From Ignelater luminosus (Eukaryota > Arthropoda > Insecta > Coleoptera > Elateridae): a stretch of 64,000 nt of DNA. The translations under genes and the position numbers were made by a program. The stretch's first letter is position 1. Each line of letters opens with the position of its first letter. The notes beneath the pieces were generated by a model. That model searched no databases, had not been told where the DNA came from, and worked only from the letters and a program-made list of their open reading frames with translations. The DNA lies in the NCBI GenBank assembly GCA_011009095.1, contig VTPC01090683.1, forward strand, positions 32,591 to 96,590, in the 5' to 3' direction. Shown here one piece after another: positions 13,265 to 24,957 of the stretch.

Positions 13265-14975
13265 ACGAAATACAGCTTCTAAAAGCTTAGCTTCAAAATT
13301 GACTTCTTTAATACCTCCAACTCTTCGTTTTGCAATAAAGGTCCTCCTGTACAAAGATGCAATATGTCCGTTCGGTACAAAAACATCGCTCCCGAACCAG
13401 TAACAGAACCCTTGGCTTCGGCACAGTATAAGAATATCCCGTTCAAGTTTGTACCGAAATTCTTTACTTTTTTCGTAGAAAAATAATGTACGCAGACCAG
13501 TAACAAAACTTTTCACTTTAGCTCAGCATACAAATAGTAAGTCCGAATCCACACAAATAACTTTCAGCGTCAGTTCAATACAAAAGTATTTCGTTCGGGT
13601 CAGTAAAAATCCAATGCTTCAGCTCAGAAGGAGAATAGGTCGTATCAGACCGTACAGAAACTTTCTGCCTTGGTACAGTACGAAAACATTCCGTTCGGGC
13701 CAAGTAAGAAAATTCTTGGCATCGATTCAGTACAAGAGCTGTCTGTCTGTGTTCGTACGAAACCCTCTACTTCAGTTCAGTACGAAAACATCCTGCCTAG
13801 GACATTTAGAAAATTTACAGCTTCAACTCAGTGTGATAACAGTCCATCTGAGTCTGTACAAGAATTCTCTGCTTCGGTTTAGTACGAGAACTTCAACATC
13901 GGTCCAGTAAAAGAATCTTCGCTTCGCACGAGAATTCTCCACTTGGGTTCAGTACGAAAATATTCCACCGGGGACAGTACAGAAATATTCGTTATCGAAT
14001 AGAGAAAACAGTCTATCTAGGTCCGTACAAAATTCCTCTACTTTGGTTCAGTGTGAAGATATCCCGCTCAAGCTTGAAAGAAAGCTCTCGGCTTTGACAT
14101 AGCAGAACAGCCAGTCCGAGTCAATAAGAAAATTTTCTGTTTTGGTTCAATACCAAAATATCCTGCACGGGTCAGTAAGAGAACTCTCGGTAACCACTCA
14201 GTACGACAGAATCCCGTCAGGGTCCGTACGAAAATTCTCTACTTCGGTTCAATACGAAATATTCTGCACAGGTCTATAAGAAAACCATCAACTTCGAATC
14301 AGTACGAGAACAGCTCATAGAGTTCGTACGAAAATCTTATACTTTGGCTCAGTATACAAATACCTCGCCGGTCAAAAAAAACCGCTATGCAGTGACAAAA
14401 ACCTGTCAGTACGAAAATTCTGTGCTTCGGTTCAGTACGAAACCTTCCTGCCAGGGTCAGTGACAAGACTTTCCACTTTGGCTAAGTGTGAGAATAGCCC
14501 ATTCGAGTCAGTACGAAAATCTCCCACTTTCGTTCAGTGCAAAAGCATTCTACTCGGGCCAGTGAGAAACCTAGCCACTTTGACTGAGTATGAGAATAGC
14601 CTGTTCGAGTCAGTTCGAAAATCATCTACTTCGGTTCAGTGCAAAAGCATTCTACTTGGTTCAGTGAGAAAACTTGCCACTTTGACTGAGTATGAGAATA
14701 GCCTGTTCGAGTCAGTTTGAAAATTCCTTACTTTGGTTCAGCACGAAGACATTCTACTCGGGTCAGTGACAAAACCTGTTACTTTGGCTGAGTATGCAAA
14801 TAGCCCGTCCGAGATAGTACGAAAATTCCCTGCTTCGCTTCAGTATGAAAACATCCTGCCCGGGTCAATGACAAAACCTTCCGCTTTGACTGAATATGAG
14901 AATAGTCAGTCCGAATCAGTACGAAAATCCTTTGCTTCGGTTCAGTACGAAAAAATTCCACCGGGTCACTAAGAA
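13265..14975. repeat. 102-bp satellite/minisatellite array, about 17 units
   Basis: A motif based on TCAGTACGAAAA recurs roughly every 34 bases, and three variants make a higher-order unit of 102 bases. For example TTCAGTGCAAAAGC starts at 14533 and again at 14635. Divergence is higher to the left (13265-13600), as expected at an array edge. Because 102 is divisible by three, several units read through as 34-residue protein repeats (SVRKLATLTEYENSLFESV is part of one unit), but frames break repeatedly and there is no start context. Confidence 0.85.
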
Positions 14976-15656
14976 ATATTTAATCCGTTCACCTAACCAG
15001 ACTGATACACCTGTAGGAAAATAAAAATAATTAACATAACCATTTATTTCAATTTTGACCCAACTCCATCATCAGAAAAATCTACTAGCCGCACTGACCA
15101 AAATCCTCTACAATCAATGCCTCTTTGTCATTATTTTAAAAAACTAAATAATTTAATATTTTGGGAATTTGTTTATTTAAAAGTTTTAAATAGAGTGTGT
15201 AAATGTTGATCTTGTATCATAAAAGTTTGAGTAATCTTGAATGGGGCTTTCTTTTTTAAAAATATTAATAAAAATGAAACAGCTGATAAGAACAATAAAA
15301 TTCGCCTAACAAAGATACAACTTCTAACATACATATATCTACGTAAAGTACGAACTTCTCTGTGATGACTCATGAATAATCAACAGAACCAAAAGATACG
15401 TGATTAATTCAATAATATTTGCGAATTGAAGTTTTGCAACAACGCCCGGACGTCGTAATGTGCGCTTCTAGCTTGTAAACGTGAAAGGAGTCAGCAAGGT
15501 GCATTGAATTGAAAAGAAGCGAATACAGAAGAATTAGATTTCTGTAAATCTGGTGGCGTTTTCCGAGCAGAAAACTGTATTTCTGACCAATATTCGCATC
15601 TTTATCTAGCCTAACATTACGTCTGCTGGTGGTTGCAATAGGGATGGAACATGAAA
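14976..15656. other. spacer between satellite and right inverted repeat
   Basis: Mixed-composition non-coding DNA. A somewhat GC-richer block lies at 15430-15620, with no recognisable gene. Confidence 0.4.
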
Positions 15657-15694
15657 GGACGCAATAATGATAGAAGGATGTATATATATATATA
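15657..15694 (-). repeat. right copy of the 25-bp inverted repeat with (TA)n run
   Basis: Bases 15657-15681 are the exact reverse complement of 11523-11547, followed by a (TA)n run as in the left copy. Together they bracket 4.2 kb that includes the foldback at 12374 and the 102-bp satellite. Confidence 0.6.
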
Positions 15695-16151
15695 AAAATA
15701 AATAATAATATATGTATAAAAAAAATAATAAACCCTGCTTCATTACTACTCTTGTTAATTTTGTAGGATTCCTGTTAAAAAAGTAGCAAGTTGTCATACG
15801 TCAAATCGACAACAACGAAATTAGAACCAAAAGGCAACGCTGTAAAAATTTATTAATTTTCATTTTGCAATCTATAGGCCAAATTACACAGGAATATTAC
15901 ATTTGAACCTGATAACTTTAATATTTCCAGAATAATGGTGATAAACGGGACATCCTGTATTAAACTTGCTCTAATCATTACATCATTAGTTAGATAAAAA
16001 ACAGGATAGTTACAATTTAGAATCAAATGTGGTTTATTAAGTTTCAAACTGCAACACCAAAACGTCTAAAATTTATTTCCAAGGTCATTTAAGTAAAAAA
16101 CAAAACCTGTATATGCATTATCACAAAAAAAGTGGATCTGATCTGATCTCC

Positions 16152-16160
16152 TATAAAAGG
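16152..16160 (+). promoter_or_regulatory. TATA box of the carboxypeptidase gene
   Basis: TATAAAAGG lies about 55 bases upstream of a likely 5'UTR splice donor and 140 bases before the first ATG. A tandem GATCT repeat (about 16135-16148) and a TTATC (GATA-type) site near 16118 lie just upstream. GATA factors commonly drive insect midgut digestive enzymes, so this would fit, but it is inference. Confidence 0.6.
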
Positions 16161-16208
16161 AGGACATCCCCGCATTGTGTATTACAATACTGAAGTGAAA
16201 TTACCTTG

Positions 16209-16278
16209 GTAAGTAAATCTCCAAACTTCTATTATAAAATATCTTTATTTAAAATAACCGAAAGATTTCTTCATACAG
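16209..16278 (+). other. probable 5'UTR intron
   Basis: A donor GTAAGT at 16209 and an acceptor CATACAG ending at 16278 remove an upstream in-frame ATG (16206) and leave the signal-peptide ATG at 16293 as the first start. Confidence 0.5.
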
Positions 16279-16292
16279 CTTTTCTTACCAAC

Positions 16293-17715
16293 ATGAACCT
16301 ATTGTTGCTGTTTGGTTTAGTGACGACATCATTTTGTTTGGAACTCAAAAACGTTCCAGTACGTTTTGATAGTTTTCAAGTTTATCGTGTTACTCCTCGT
16401 ACATTAGAACAATTGGAAATTTTGAAAAAGTTAGAAAAGAATCTATAAGGTTACCATTTCTGGACTGGCGTTTCCACAATTGGTCATACCGTCTTATCTC
16501 AAATATAATTTTCACGATCTTCTATCTTTGCAAAAATTAGACGCAGAATTATGGATTGAAGATGTTCATAAATTAATCGACGATGAGGGTTTACAAATTT
16601 CCAGAGTCCCTGAGGAAATCGACTGAAAAAATTATTACACATTAGAAAGTGTTAGTATTAATAGTTTTTCTGTATTTTTAAAACTCAACTAATAAATTTA
16701 TTTTAGATTTATAGCTGGATGGATTTTCTAGCTGAAAAATATTCAAATGTGGTTACTTCTATGGTAGGAGGTAGAGCATACGAAGGCAGAGAAATTCGTG
16801 GCGTAAAAATCTCATTTGGACCTGGCCGCAAAGGTGTTTTTATAGAAGGTGGTATCCACGTCAGAGAATGGATTGGTCCGGCTACAGTTACTTACATTTT
16901 AAACGAGCTAGTTAACAGCGACAACGCTACAGTACGTGCAATAGCAGAAAGTCGTGATTGGTACATTTTTCCTTCAGTTAATCCAGATGGATATGTTTAC
17001 ACTCTCACGGTATTTCTTTAAATACTTAGTTTATAAATGTTTTAATTTGATTTTTAATTTCAAAATAGAATGTGGAGGAAGACGAGACAACCGCATGGAA
17101 TTTGTATCGGAGCTGATCCAAACCGTAATTGGAGGCGCAGACGGCGATGAATGTTCGTTAAATTTTGCTGGTAGTGCACCCTTTTCAGAGATCGAAATAA
17201 AATCTCTTTCTGAATTTATCGATGGTATAGCGGATACGTTAGATGTATTTCTAACTTTCCACTCGTATCAACAATTGCTTTTGATTCCATTTGGGCATAC
17301 GGGCTTGGAAGTACCTGAGAATAATGAAGAATTGGTTAGTAATATCTATGTATAGTAACTATAATCAGCTAACTGTAAAAATATTTCAGCATAGAATTGG
17401 CAAGGCAGCAGCTGATAGTCTAAGAGTGAGATATGGAACTATTTATGATGTTGATAATATACCGAATACATGGTTTAGTGGGTATCACATAAAATAAAAC
17501 TATGCTTAAATAATCTTAGATTTTCAGATTTAACAAGTGGAACTAGTATAGACTGGGCTTTAGGACGTCACAGGAATATTCGTATCGTGTATGCATACGA
17601 ACTGAGGGATACAGGACGTTACGGGTTTTTATTGCCTCCAGACCAAATTATTCCAACCGGGGAAGAAACTTTAGATTCATTGGTCAGAATGATAGATGAA
17701 GCCGATGGTTCTTAA
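16293..17715 (+). pseudogene. zinc carboxypeptidase (peptidase family M14), disrupted
   Basis: A secreted digestive-type metallocarboxypeptidase with propeptide. The ATG at 16293 starts a signal peptide (MNLLLLFGLVTTSFC). Exons read approximately 16293-16650, 16707-17009, 17069-17334, 17390-17477 and 17528-17715, with GT..AG introns of about 50-60 bases. Visible family features: propeptide FWTGVS; the zinc-binding HVRE of GGIHVREWIG (His69/Glu72 equivalents); substrate-binding NPDGY; DPNRNW (Asn144/Arg145); FHSYQQ (third zinc ligand, His196); SGTSIDWA; and the catalytic glutamate in AYELRDTG. Damage: a TAA at 16446-16448, a frame break near 16490, a TGA at about 16633 where Trp is usual, and frame breaks at the start of the third exon and after NRNW near 17130. 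The usual Tyr248 is not apparent with the splice chosen for the last intron. The introns show it is not a processed copy. It is a decayed paralogue unless the breaks are assembly errors. Confidence 0.85.
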
Positions 17716-17951
17716 AGAATTTAAAAATTTAAACTCGATGATACACCGAAAAAGATTTAAACTAAGAATAAGGAAGATTTTTGCTGTAAAATAACAATTA
17801 AATTTACATAATTGTTCTGATTTGTTTTATTTATTGATGTTAGTGGTAGTATCTATAATAATTATTCGGGTGCTGTTTATAGTTACTTATACCTTAATGA
17901 AAACTGCAGTTCCCACTAAAATTTCAATTGCAGGTTACCGAATAAAAATAT

Positions 17952-18147
17952 TGTCACGTTTGGAATTTTGGATTTATAATTTTTATTAAATTTTTCATTC
18001 TTAGTGGCCTAGAATCAGGTCGCTACGTTTATTACAAAATTAACGTTTTGACTTTCTTAATTTATTCTTTATTTAAATTATTGTCGTTTGTAAGTTTGAT
18101 CCAAGGAAATCTGTAGTAGCTTTCTCTTTACATGTAAAGGCGTGACA
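17952..18147 (+). repeat. LTR, probably 5' LTR of a retrotransposon
   Basis: The 196-base segment starts TGTCACG and ends CGTGACA, perfect 7-base inverted ends of LTR type (TG..CA). It is followed within three bases by TGGTGGAGGCGCCG, which has the position and TGG start of a tRNA primer-binding site. The flanks do not show a matching target-site duplication, so it is read as a 5' LTR continuing into internal sequence, not a solo LTR. No second copy was found downstream. Confidence 0.6.
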
Positions 18148-18599
18148 TATGGTGGAGGCGCCGAAGGCTAATTATAGTGAAAATGTCGATTTCTTCTATA
18201 GACAAATAACGTTATGTATGATTTTCTTTTATTTCATTTACAATAAGAATGGTGAAATGTCTTCAGAGTTTATTACAATATTTTAATTCAGTCTTGTACA
18301 CTTTTAGAAAAAACAAAGATATTTAAAGTAGTGAAACGTAGTATAAGTTTAAATTATAAATTCAGCAAATTTTGAAGTAGGTAAAGTATTTATGTACATA
18401 AATATTTTTATTTTAATTTAAAGAATCTATTTAAATAAAATGGATTACTTTTGAATTCACCATTTAGTGAAACGTTAAAACAAAGGGGATATTTAAAACA
18501 AAGAAACAAATTCTCCTAAACCTGTATGTAAACTTTACATAAAGTTCAATCTCGAACAACCTTTTACTGTAATGACTTTACTATTTATGTAATAATAAA
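18148..18599 (+). other. internal retroelement leader, non-coding
   Basis: From the candidate primer-binding site to the first recognisable pol residues. Gag, protease and reverse transcriptase are not recognisable here and seem to have been deleted or lost. Confidence 0.4.
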
Positions 18600-19653
18600 A
18601 CGTTTATAGAATTATAGAAACCGAGGACAAAATATTTACTTGTTTACTATGCACCAAGGCAAAGGTAGCTCCTCTTAAAAGAATATCAATTCCTAGGCTT
18701 GAACTTTGCTCTGCCTTCGTGTTGTTTGATTTGATAGCATTGGTGCAAAAGGTTTATTCGGAGAAATTTGATACTGTCAAGTTCATGCTTATACGGATTC
18801 CATGATAGTTTTAGCATGGATACGTAGCTTACATAAATAGGCCACGTTTGTGTCTAATCGCGTTACTAAAATTCAGAAAACTGTCCCACCTAGTTGCTGG
18901 AACCACGTTTCTCCTATCGACAATCCAGCTGATCCTGCATCGCGCGGGTTATTGCCACTTAAACTTATTTCAAATTCATTATGGTGGACAGAGCTCCCAT
19001 GGTTGTCCCTTTCCTGTCTTTGTGGTCTCGTGATTTATCGGAATTTCTTGATTTTGAAGAAGAATTAAAAAAGACCACATCCGCAGCTATTATTGAACAA
19101 GGTCTCATTGATTCACTTCTTTAACGATTTTCCCCTCTTTCAAAATTACAACGCATTATGGCTTACATTCTTCGTTTTGTGCATAATCTCAAATGCTCCA
19201 TTTCTCCTTGTAGTTTTCGTACTGTATGTGATCTTACTCCTGTCGAAATCGACATTATGATTAAATATGTAAAATCTCAAGCATTCAGTTGCGATATTGC
19301 CCTCCTAAAGAAAAATTCTCTGCTCTCTAAATATCTACCTTTTCTCGATGAAGGTGGCGTTTTAAGGGTGGACAGACGCCTTGCTCATTCAACACTTTCC
19401 CTTGAGCAAAACCAACCTATGATTTTGTCTCACTTACCTGATTATTGAATCCGCTCATAGTAAGTATCTGCATTCAAATCTCCAAACCTTACAATATTTG
19501 TTAACTCAACAATATTGGATTCTATCGCCTAAGTGTGCTATTAGACGGGTACTTTGTTGTTACCTCCGAAGTTTTAGGGTCAACCCTCCTTATGGGTGAT
19601 TTACCTCTTGTCAAGGTTTCCCAAATTAAACCATTTTCCCATGTGGGCGTGGA
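18600..19653 (+). pseudogene. BEL/Pao-type pol remnant: RNase H and integrase N-terminus
   Basis: Order of pieces: CTKAKVAPLKRIS and IPRLELCSAF near 18650-18720 (start of the RNase H region); TDSMIVLAWIRSLH near 18790-18835 with the RNase H aspartate; VSNRVTKIQ..PPSCWNHV..NPADPASRG..LWWTELPWL at 18850-19010; then LQRIMAYILRFVHN at about 19150 and the zinc-binding/linker region up to HSNLQTLQYLLTQQYWI and RVNPP near 19580. It stops at SHVGVEW near 19650, just at the start of the integrase catalytic core. Stops (for example before ATFVSNRV) and at least three frameshifts show it is dead. The break coincides exactly with the start of the 14-bp repeat array. Confidence 0.8.
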
Positions 19654-20535
19654 GTGGCGGTAGTGTACTGGCGGTAGTGTACTGGCGGTAGTGTACTGGC
19701 GGTAATGTACTGGCGGTAGTGTACTGGCGGTAGTGTACTGGCGGTAGTGTAGTGGCGGTAGTGTAGTGGCGGTAGTGTACTGGCGGTAGTGTACTGGCGG
19801 TAGTGTACTGGCGGTAGTGTAGTGGTGGTAGTGTAGTGGTGGTAGTGTAGTGGTGGTAGTGTAGTGGTGGTAGTGTAGTGGTGGTAGTGGTAAATTTTAG
19901 TTGTTTTTATTTTTTTTATTTACCACACACATGGAAAAGTGTGAGAGTCAGGCAGCACTACAAGCGGTTTGTGCAGCCAGGATAGAAAATTCTCTTATGC
20001 GGGAGTGCTCAGACGCTACACTACTAGCACTACACTACCACCACTACACTACCACCACTACACCACCACCAGTACCCTACCACCAGTACACTACCACCAG
20101 TGCACTACAGCAGTACACTACCACCAGTACACTACCACCAGTACACTACCACCAAGTCAAGTCAAGCCAATCGTTAAATTCCCGCCTCGTGGAGCTTCTT
20201 CAGCCTGATGGGGGGAGGAATTTTGTGGCATCAGCGACTTAGAGAACGCTTCGGTTCGCGCTCATCCTGTGTGTAGTTGTGTGTAGCGGCAGCAGCAGTT
20301 TGGTGTTGTGGGGTGGTAGTGCAGCGGCGGTTCCTCGGTGTGGCAACATCGGAGGAGAAGGGGTGGTGACGCGGAGCGTTAATTCGGTGTTGGTGGTGGG
20401 TCCGTTCCGGCAACACTACCGCCAGTACACTACCCCCAGTACACTACCGCCAGTACACTACCGCCAGTACACTACCGCCAGTACACTACCGCCAGTACAC
20501 TACCGCCAGTACACTACCGCCAGTACACTACCGCC
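19654..20535. mobile_element. foldback-like element built of inverted 14-bp tandem arrays
   Basis: Three arrays share a 14-base unit. Array A (19654-19890) reads TACTGGCGGTAGTG about 17 times, changing toward its right end to TAGTGGTGGTAGTG. Arrays B (about 20015-20153) and C (about 20411-20535) are in reverse complement, B carrying mostly the GGTGG variant and C the GGCGG variant. The order is therefore mirrored: GGCGG, GGTGG | GGTGG, GGCGG. Two non-repeated spacers lie at about 19891-20014 and 20154-20410. Long inverted repeats made of short tandem repeats are the hallmark of Foldback-type DNA elements. The element interrupts the BEL/Pao integrase. No transposase is present. Confidence 0.6.
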
Positions 20536-21040
20536 ATTAACTAACATTAAGTGGCAGCACTGGCATAAACGCAATTGCAAAAAAGCCCTCTTCGCTGCGC
20601 GGAGTAATGGTTACTGTCTGTCGCTGTTTGTCAACGCAATCATTGACATAAATAACCTTATAATTTATTTGTATAGCAGTTTTATGACGAAAACAGCTTT
20701 GTAGTTGTACCACGAGTATGTACTACGCTGTTGTGTTACCAACAGAAAGACTAATGACTCTTGTATACCTATAAAAGTTTGATGTTTTTGCTTATATTTT
20801 CTACTGTTATATTTATCTGCATTTATATTTATTATATTTATTATATTTATCCACTAGACACACATTTTGGGGCAGGTCAATTTGTTTCTATTCTCTCTTA
20901 CTTCTGGCCACGGCTTGAACTGCCACAAAAGTCCTGGAAGATTTTCTCTTTACAGGTTGCTTAATGACTTAATCAAGCGCGCTTTATTGCTATTATTATT
21001 ATTATACCCCGTCTGTACTTTAATCCCTTAAAATTTACTA
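20536..21040. other. non-coding sequence with TTA/TATTTAT runs
   Basis: Short simple-sequence runs at about 20825-20852 and 20985-21006. The integrase coding sequence does not visibly resume after the foldback array. Confidence 0.45.
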
Positions 21041-21044
21041 TAGT

Positions 21045-21290
21045 GGTATGTCTCTTATTCTGTGGAAATCTGGAAAAACTTTGTTTTGGGATGCCACATG
21101 CGCAAATAAACTTCAAAGAAAACTGGAGAAGCTATGCGTATGGGAGAAGATCAGAAAAGCTCAAAAAGATTCCAAGTTTTTTCATCGCTTTGTCTTCGTA
21201 CCATTTTCTCTTGGAATTTTTGGCCCTTGCAGAAAAGTTAAGCGCTAAAATAAAAGGCATTAAAAAAGATTTGGAAGCAGACGTTTTGTA
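21045..21290 (+). pseudogene. retrotransposon-associated protein scrap
   Basis: One frame reads MSLILWKSGKTLFWDATCAN near 21048-21107 and FVFVPFSLGIFGP near 21190-21230, continuing with a frame change as IKGIKKDLEADV. The order 'WK.GK.L.WDATC ... VPF.LE..GP ... IG..L' recalls a conserved protein segment often found next to reverse transcriptases in invertebrate genomes. Identification is from memory and uncertain. Confidence 0.35.
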
Positions 21291-21299
21291 ACCTAAAGA

Positions 21300-24200
21300 A
21301 TCAGTTTAGCAACTTGGAGATATAATACAGTGTCAGGTTTGAGAACACTATCGAAGAAAAAAGGGTTGAATGAAATATTATATTTATAGAGTTAATGCTA
21401 ATTGTTATCTTTAGTTTTAGTTTTATAGAATTAATAAATATATGCAAACATGTTAGAACATGTTAGAATACTGACTTTTATCTCATAATCTGAATAGTAA
21501 TTTACGTAACAAGTCGAGATTGTGATACTTTACAGAACGAGCAGGTCAATTCCAGAACGAGCCATTAGGCGACTTCTGGAAGCCTGCGAGTCTTGTAAAG
21601 ACACTTCCCTGACGTAGTACGTACAAAATTCTTTCTGCAACTGCGAATTAAAGAAATAAAGGTCTAAAATCTAGATAGAAATATCATGTTGCCTCAGCTT
21701 TGCGATTTTGTTCGTGATAAAGTTAGCCAGGGAAGAATTTCCATACCTAAGCAAATAGACTGACGTTTTTCTGATGTCTTTGCGTTAAAAAAGATGCCAC
21801 CATAGTGATAGTTGCAGAAAAAGGTTTTTCTTTTATTTTTAAAAGCCTTCAAGTAAGCTTTAATCTAAATTCACTTTTCAAGTTTAAATAGTTGTCATGG
21901 TTCACAACACCTTAAGTTGTTTCTCTTTAGTAGATTATTATTATATTAGATTACTTCTGCAACAACTAAATTTGAGTACTTTAGAAAATTCTATAAAAAT
22001 GTCATAGAAAGGCAAATTCTTCAAAATTCATCATTTTCAGATACACCAATCTCGGCACAACAAATTATATACAGCTCCTCAAAATTAGATACTCGCTGTA
22101 TGCTTGGCATTAGCAAAGATTTTTTATATTTAAATTTATTTTTGTTCTCAGTTGTTCCTATTTGTTCTTGTTTACTCCGGATTGTTCGCGTTTGTTCTCA
22201 TTTGTTCTCATTTGTTTTTTGCTTGCATGTAATCTCAGTGCCCACAAATTCTAGCCCCATATTTAGAGAGTTTCTAGAAATACCTTTATTTTTATAAAAA
22301 ATCTATCTTGGTTAATTTTTTTACTAACAGGTTAATTGAGATATTTGATAACAAAATTACGACTTCTCATTTGAGCTACTTTAGTGAAAATATTTAAAAT
22401 GTTTAAGTTTGTATCTTGAATAAGATTTGGAATTATCTTTGAATTTCTGGAGTTTTGATTTTAATTTTTGTAATGCAGTATAATGCCTTGCAGCGATTTT
22501 ACTTTTGTTTTTCTTTGGGCTTTTAAATTTATTTAATTTAGTTTTAAATGTTTGTTACAATGGTATGAATGCTAGCCAACCACGATGAAACAGAAAATGT
22601 GAAAGTTCGCAAATTAGGTATTCTGGAAACTAGTTCCGGAATAAGTTGCTACAATTTGTTTTTATACATTCTCTTTAATTAAATTTAGAAAAAAAAGAGA
22701 ATACAAGATATGATAAATAAGTAGTTAAAACTCTCAAATTTTACTTTACGATGCTAACAGAAGATACATAAAAAGGATTGGTAGAAGTTAAAACAAGAAT
22801 ACATAACATACCGCCTTGTTTTAATCAATTTTTAAGATTAAAAATATCTTTCTATGTTTTCCTTTGCAGATAATGGCTCGTAAACCGGATACAACTGCAA
22901 TAAGTATTCTTATATTTTATTTGCATTAATTAATTCTGTCTCGGTATGTCTGAAAGTAACTCACCTAATAATTATTGTTTTGTCTGTACAGTACAGATAA
23001 GTGAAGGAAAAAGTTTTTGGTAGAGAAGATTTTAAACAAAAAAATCTTAAAAACAGTGCAGGAAAAGCCTGGGAATAATAATGTATATTTGGATATCATT
23101 GTTTAGTAAAACTGTGTGTAACCATAATTCATACACTAATACGGAAACAAATTTCTTCGTACGGATACTTCAGATCTTAGAGATATTAGTCCGGTTCCTA
23201 TTCTCCTTTCAACTAATAAAGCTTTTTTAAAAACTTATACAAGTATCTGATCTTAACAATAAGAAAAAAGATAAAATCAGTTCCCATGATAGTTACAGAA
23301 GGTTTAAATTTAATGAAGAGGTTAGAAACCGACCCTTTATCAGAACATGCCATCTTGTAAATAAGACAACATATTCGTTTATTTTTGATTGACCCCCATA
23401 TATTATTAGCCAAGACTTAAGATGCTTTGGCAAATAAACCAATCTCATCATACTGAATTTCTAAAATTAAGACTTATGCCAAAGCAAATTCTTAGAAATC
23501 ACCCAGGCAGTGACTGGCACATCTAATTACATCATTTTTTCCTCAAAAAGATGGGGAAAAAAACTAAAAGATTATGAAAGAAGAAAATAAGAAACTTGTA
23601 GAGAAGCACTCCGGGAGACATTCAATAATTTAGCCATAGAAGAAGCAGATGATTCTACTTTACGATACGCCAATCATATTATACAAATAAGATACAAAAA
23701 TATTGTTTAACCAACCTTTGAACATCAATGTGTAGCATAGAGTGATAATCTGACCGAAGTTACTAAAAAGTACTGTAGATATTGGTTGTTACAAAGATAT
23801 TTATAGCAATCCTTGAATGTAGTTTTGAAGTTAGAACTTAGTATATTTATGAAAACCCTTTAAAAGAGCAAAATGTGATACCATTGTTGCCGAGAGTTTT
23901 TTGACCTGTCAGGCTCTATGTTAAAGAAAATTGTCAAAAGGGGTAACAAGCTTTCCTCAAGTGTTCTAGAAACCTCCGTGGTTTCTTGAAAGATACGAGT
24001 ATTTCACAAACTGCATCTGTTGATGTTTTTGGCTTATATCATACATTTTCCGAGAAACAAACAGTACACAATATTCTGTGGATTATCCGAAAAGAAAGTT
24101 TCTAAGTCTTTTGCACTAGCTGGAAAGAAATCAAAAACATGATTAATAAAATTATACATGGGTGGCATGGATATTGAAAAAAAAACACGTCTGTATATGA

Positions 24201-24957
24201 TCCTAAGTTGGTCAAGAGTTAATTACAAGCAAGACGAAGAAATTTTAATTATGATGGTTAAGTTTTTCATATATCAGAAATTCGATCTAGTTATCTGAGA
24301 ATAAAGTCCTGGATAAAGCACTGCAGGATGTAGAAATGACAACTGATATCCACTTACTGCAAAATTAATATGTATTTTTGTACTAAAATTCAAAAATCAG
24401 GTCAATCATCCAGGTCTTCATAGAGATGTAACTGAGAATCTGTTCTTTAGCATTTCCAATATGTGTTTTTGTGTGTTCCTGGATCTCCCAGTACATGGGG
24501 GTTTAGAAGAGAAATGTAATTTTGGAAACATTCAAATTTTGTAACAGTTTAGTGGTTTCGAAGTGTCCAATCTACAGAGTACAGTCTTTCATGGAATTCA
24601 AATATTTTTACCTGTTCTTCGAATCTTAATAGTATTGAGAGGTCTATTTTTTGAACTGAAATTGGGATGTTTAAAAATGATGAATTTGGTACGTTTTAAT
24701 AAGATCTTTTAACCCAGTTACTGTATTGGTTCAAACATGAAATGCTGTTGTGGGTTATTGATATCTTTTTTTTACTTTTTCAATGTTTTCAATTTTTTCG
24801 GTTTTAAAAAATTGGCGGTTCACAGATTTTGAACTTTTGTGGGATTTGGGAAATTTTTTTTGCGAGTTTCTAAAGATTTTTAAAGTAATAATTAGTTTTG
24901 GGTAATCTGTAAATGTCCAGTCTGAGAATGAAAAAGAGAAGTTTCCACAGATTTATA
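21300..24957. other. AT-rich stretch without recognised genes
   Basis: Possible coding scraps exist, for example REALRETFNNLAIEEADD near 23600-23660, but with no family assignment. A cluster of TTTGTTCTC-like repeats lies at about 22150-22215. Nothing else is supported. Confidence 0.4.

Noticed and set aside
13614-14972. Several 70-100-codon frames in the 102-bp satellite
   Set aside because: They exist in more than one frame and on both strands because of the repeat period, and are broken by indels between units.
19654-19890. CRISPR-like array
   Set aside because: Units are directly adjacent with no unique spacers, and the context is an insect genome.
19901-20704. His/Thr/Tyr-rich open frames over the 14-bp arrays
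   Set aside because: They are translations of the tandem repeat and shift with unit number; no start context or conserved domain.
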